From the NCBI GenBank assembly GCA_963724625.1, contig CAVRVO010000007.1, forward strand, positions 1-64,000: a DNA stretch of 64,000 bases, given 5' to 3'. This document shows positions 62,321 to 64,000 of the stretch, in pieces. Under the pieces are notes generated by a model. That model saw nothing but the letters and a program-made list of their open reading frames with translations, searched no databases and was not told the DNA's origin. Positions within the stretch are counted from its first letter, which is position 1. Every line of letters starts with the position of its first letter. The stretch comes from DATBVX01 sp963724625 (GTDB taxonomy: Bacteria; Pseudomonadota; Gammaproteobacteria; Steroidobacterales; Steroidobacteraceae). The position numbers were made by a program, and so were the translations under genes.

Positions 62321-63835
62321 TCCGGCGCCAATCCGATCAGGGATTGGTAGGCGCTACCACCCCGCGCGCCCCAGCTCGCGAGGTTTAGGAACTCGCGCCG
62401 CGTGCGCGGTCCGTAGGTGCGAAAGCTGGGATTCGGTTGCTCGACGTACGCGAGCCTTTGCTGCGCGACTACATCCTTATGCGCGCTCTTCTTCAGCGTG
62501 TCGATGGCGAGGTTGTAGGGCTTGGCGGCGTTCAACGCGAACACCTTCTGGCGCAGCTGCGGCGTGATCTGCGGATATCCGTACTTGTCTCGCAGCTCGG
62601 GCGCGATCTGGAACGTGCGGAACGCCTGGATCTGGTCCTGCGGCGAGCCGTACCAGATCGAATCCGTGCCCCAGAGCACGTTGTTCTCGCCGCAATACTT
62701 GAAGAGCTTGCCGAGCGCGTGCGCCGCCTCGCCGGGCTTGCGCATCGAGAGGAAGCGCCAGGTCGAACCGAGCTCCGGATACACGTTTGTGTTGGGTGCG
62801 ACGCCTGCTTTCTGGAGCGAGGTGACGAGCGCATCGATCCCATCGGTGCGCGACGCATCGTACGCCCCTTCGGGTGCGCCTTCGGCCACGAACCCCGAGT
62901 GATAGATGAGGAAATTGAGGTCGGGAAAGCGCTTCGCGATCGGGCCGATGTCCGAGCAGGTCGAGTGCTCGTAGCTCTTCGGCCCGAACGGCAGTCCCTT
63001 GTGGATGGCGATGTTGCGGATGCCGAGGGTGGTCGCTCGCTCGCAGAATGCGATGCCGACGTCGTCTGTCATGAAGAACCCTTTGTCTTCCGGACCGAAC
63101 TGCGTATAGGTCTTCCACGCCGACGATGCCGAATTTCGCGAGCCTCTCCATGTCCTCGAGGTCACCCGGCTGGTTGGGGTTCACGCGTCCGTGCAGCAGC
63201 AGGCGGTGCGAACCCTGCATCCGCTCCACGATGTCGCGCGTCGCCGTGGCTTCCTCGATGGTGAGGGGCTCCGCATCGCGCGCCGAGGGCACGAATGAGA
63301 GCACCATCATGTCGGTATCGGAATCCAAAAAGACGTCCTTGACGAATTCGTCGGAGCCGAGGCAACGCAGGTAGCTGCGCGCTCCAGGCTCATCGGCGAG
63401 CTTGCAGCTGCCCTTGGGTGCGAAGCTGATCGGACGCGCACCCGCCGGCAACTTCTTCAGCCATGCACCGGTAGGATTCACGAAGTGACCCTGCACATCG
63501 AAGATGAATTCCTGCTTCCCGAGCTCGGCCGCGGCGATCTCGCTGTCCAGGGCCGCATCGGCGGAAAGCTGGAAGAATCCGCCCGTGCGTCCAGCGGCGG
63601 CATGCGCGGCGTTGAAGGCGAGGAGCGTGGAGGCCGCGCCGCAACTCGAGACCAGGAATTCGCGGCGGCCCTTGCCGACCCGTTTCGCGAACTCGGTGGC
63701 GCGCTCGGCCGCCAGGGCATTGGCGCGTCTCAGCGAATCGTCCAGCGGGATCGGCGCGAATTCGCCGTTCGTGGTCGAGTCGAGCTTGATGGGGAGCCGG
63801 CGGCCTGCCGGATCGCAATCGTTTCGCGTAGGCAT
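62266..63835 (-). pseudogene. TIM-barrel amidohydrolase (amidohydrolase_2 type), one frameshift
   Basis: Two frames join near 63120. The first (ATG 63835 to about 63120) begins with a twin-arginine-like region, RRANALAAERATEFAKRVGKGRREFLVSSCGA, then IFDVQGHFVNPTGAW. The second continues VEDLYA... KTYTQFGPEDKGFFMTDD, FLIYHSGF and WGTDSIWYGSPQDQIQAF. The total is about 520 residues. The pattern fits amidohydrolase_2 / ACMSD-like metal-dependent hydrolases, with RR-EF-L suggesting Tat export. The stop TAA 62266 lies inside the convergent vapC gene. Confidence 0.7.
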
Positions 63836-64000
63836 GAGAGCACCTCAACTACTTCGTTCGCCGAGAACGCAAACCAAGTTGCCACCGGACGTTCTCAACG
63901 GCAAGGGTGGTGTCGGTCGGTACTGTCGAGTCGGAGTGGAGACGGTACGATCCATTCTGGCCGCGGCGTGATGCACTGCTGAACGAGGGCGTATCTCTAT

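Overview
The window is high-GC, gene-dense bacterial DNA. Its style is that of a Gammaproteobacterium: an ECF sigma/anti-sigma pair, a TonB-dependent receptor, a TolB/FlgO-plus-TPR membrane protein, BKACE, CocE/NonD and sulfatase enzymes, and HicAB and VapBC remnants or modules. The mix resembles Steroidobacteraceae or Nevskiales-like genomes, but this placement is an inference with low confidence. No rRNA, convincing tRNA, CRISPR array, transposase or integrase was found.

Region 1 (1-10.9 kb) is an accessory defence island of visibly lower GC at its left end. It starts with an integron-cassette-like stretch: two attC-like palindromes at 823-941 and 1523-1608 beside small unknown genes. Next comes a CBASS-like pair, a CapV-type patatin phospholipase (1974-2894) and a CD-NTase (2918-3801). 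A small HEPN protein, a DUF6998-like protein and an intact 147-residue unknown protein follow. The island ends with a complete type I restriction-modification locus, hsdR-hsdM-hsdS (5275-10840). Almost every gene here is cut by frameshifts, yet the interrupted frames rejoin into recognisable proteins with few in-frame stops. That pattern fits uncorrected indels in the assembly at least as well as decay.

Region 2 (10.9-23.2 kb) is mixed core and accessory sequence: a DUF3667 membrane protein, a secreted HETGH metallopeptidase, two tandem XRE regulators behind a perfect palindrome, a TolB/TPR protein preceded by the 3' remnant of a paralogue, a short-chain dehydrogenase with a signal peptide, a cNMP-binding protein, a kinase-like protein, a methyltransferase and a PhnB-like protein.

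Region 3 (23.2-31.7 kb) is one minus-strand block. In transcription order it holds a SpoIIE-type phosphatase with a kinase-like tail, a STAS protein, an ECF sigma factor, its anti-sigma factor, a membrane-anchored protein with 68 uninterrupted Ser-Ala-Asn repeats, a 999-residue protein (metalloprotease domain, propeller, probable beta-barrel) and a PrsW-type membrane protease. This looks like an envelope-stress regulatory locus, and the repeat protein is the most unusual gene in the window.

Region 4 (31.8-57.7 kb) is catabolic. It contains amidohydrolase and M20 hydrolase genes, a damaged HicAB module, an aminotransferase/2-hydroxyacid dehydrogenase/sodium symporter operon, and then a large CoA-linked cluster. 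The cluster holds an APC permease, BKACE, a CocE/NonD hydrolase, a TonB receptor, a thioesterase, an enoyl-CoA hydratase, an L-carnitine-dehydrogenase-like enzyme, a CaiC-like ligase, a GntR regulator, a split MaoC dehydratase, a PhyH dioxygenase, an SDR and an M19 dipeptidase, with an AraC regulator and a GST at its edge. The enzyme set parallels aerobic carnitine/betaine catabolism, but the substrate is not settled.

Region 5 (57.8-64 kb) holds a sulfatase, an ORF6N-domain protein, an ArsR-SRPBCC-GST operon, a VapBC toxin-antitoxin pair and a frameshifted TIM-barrel amidohydrolase.
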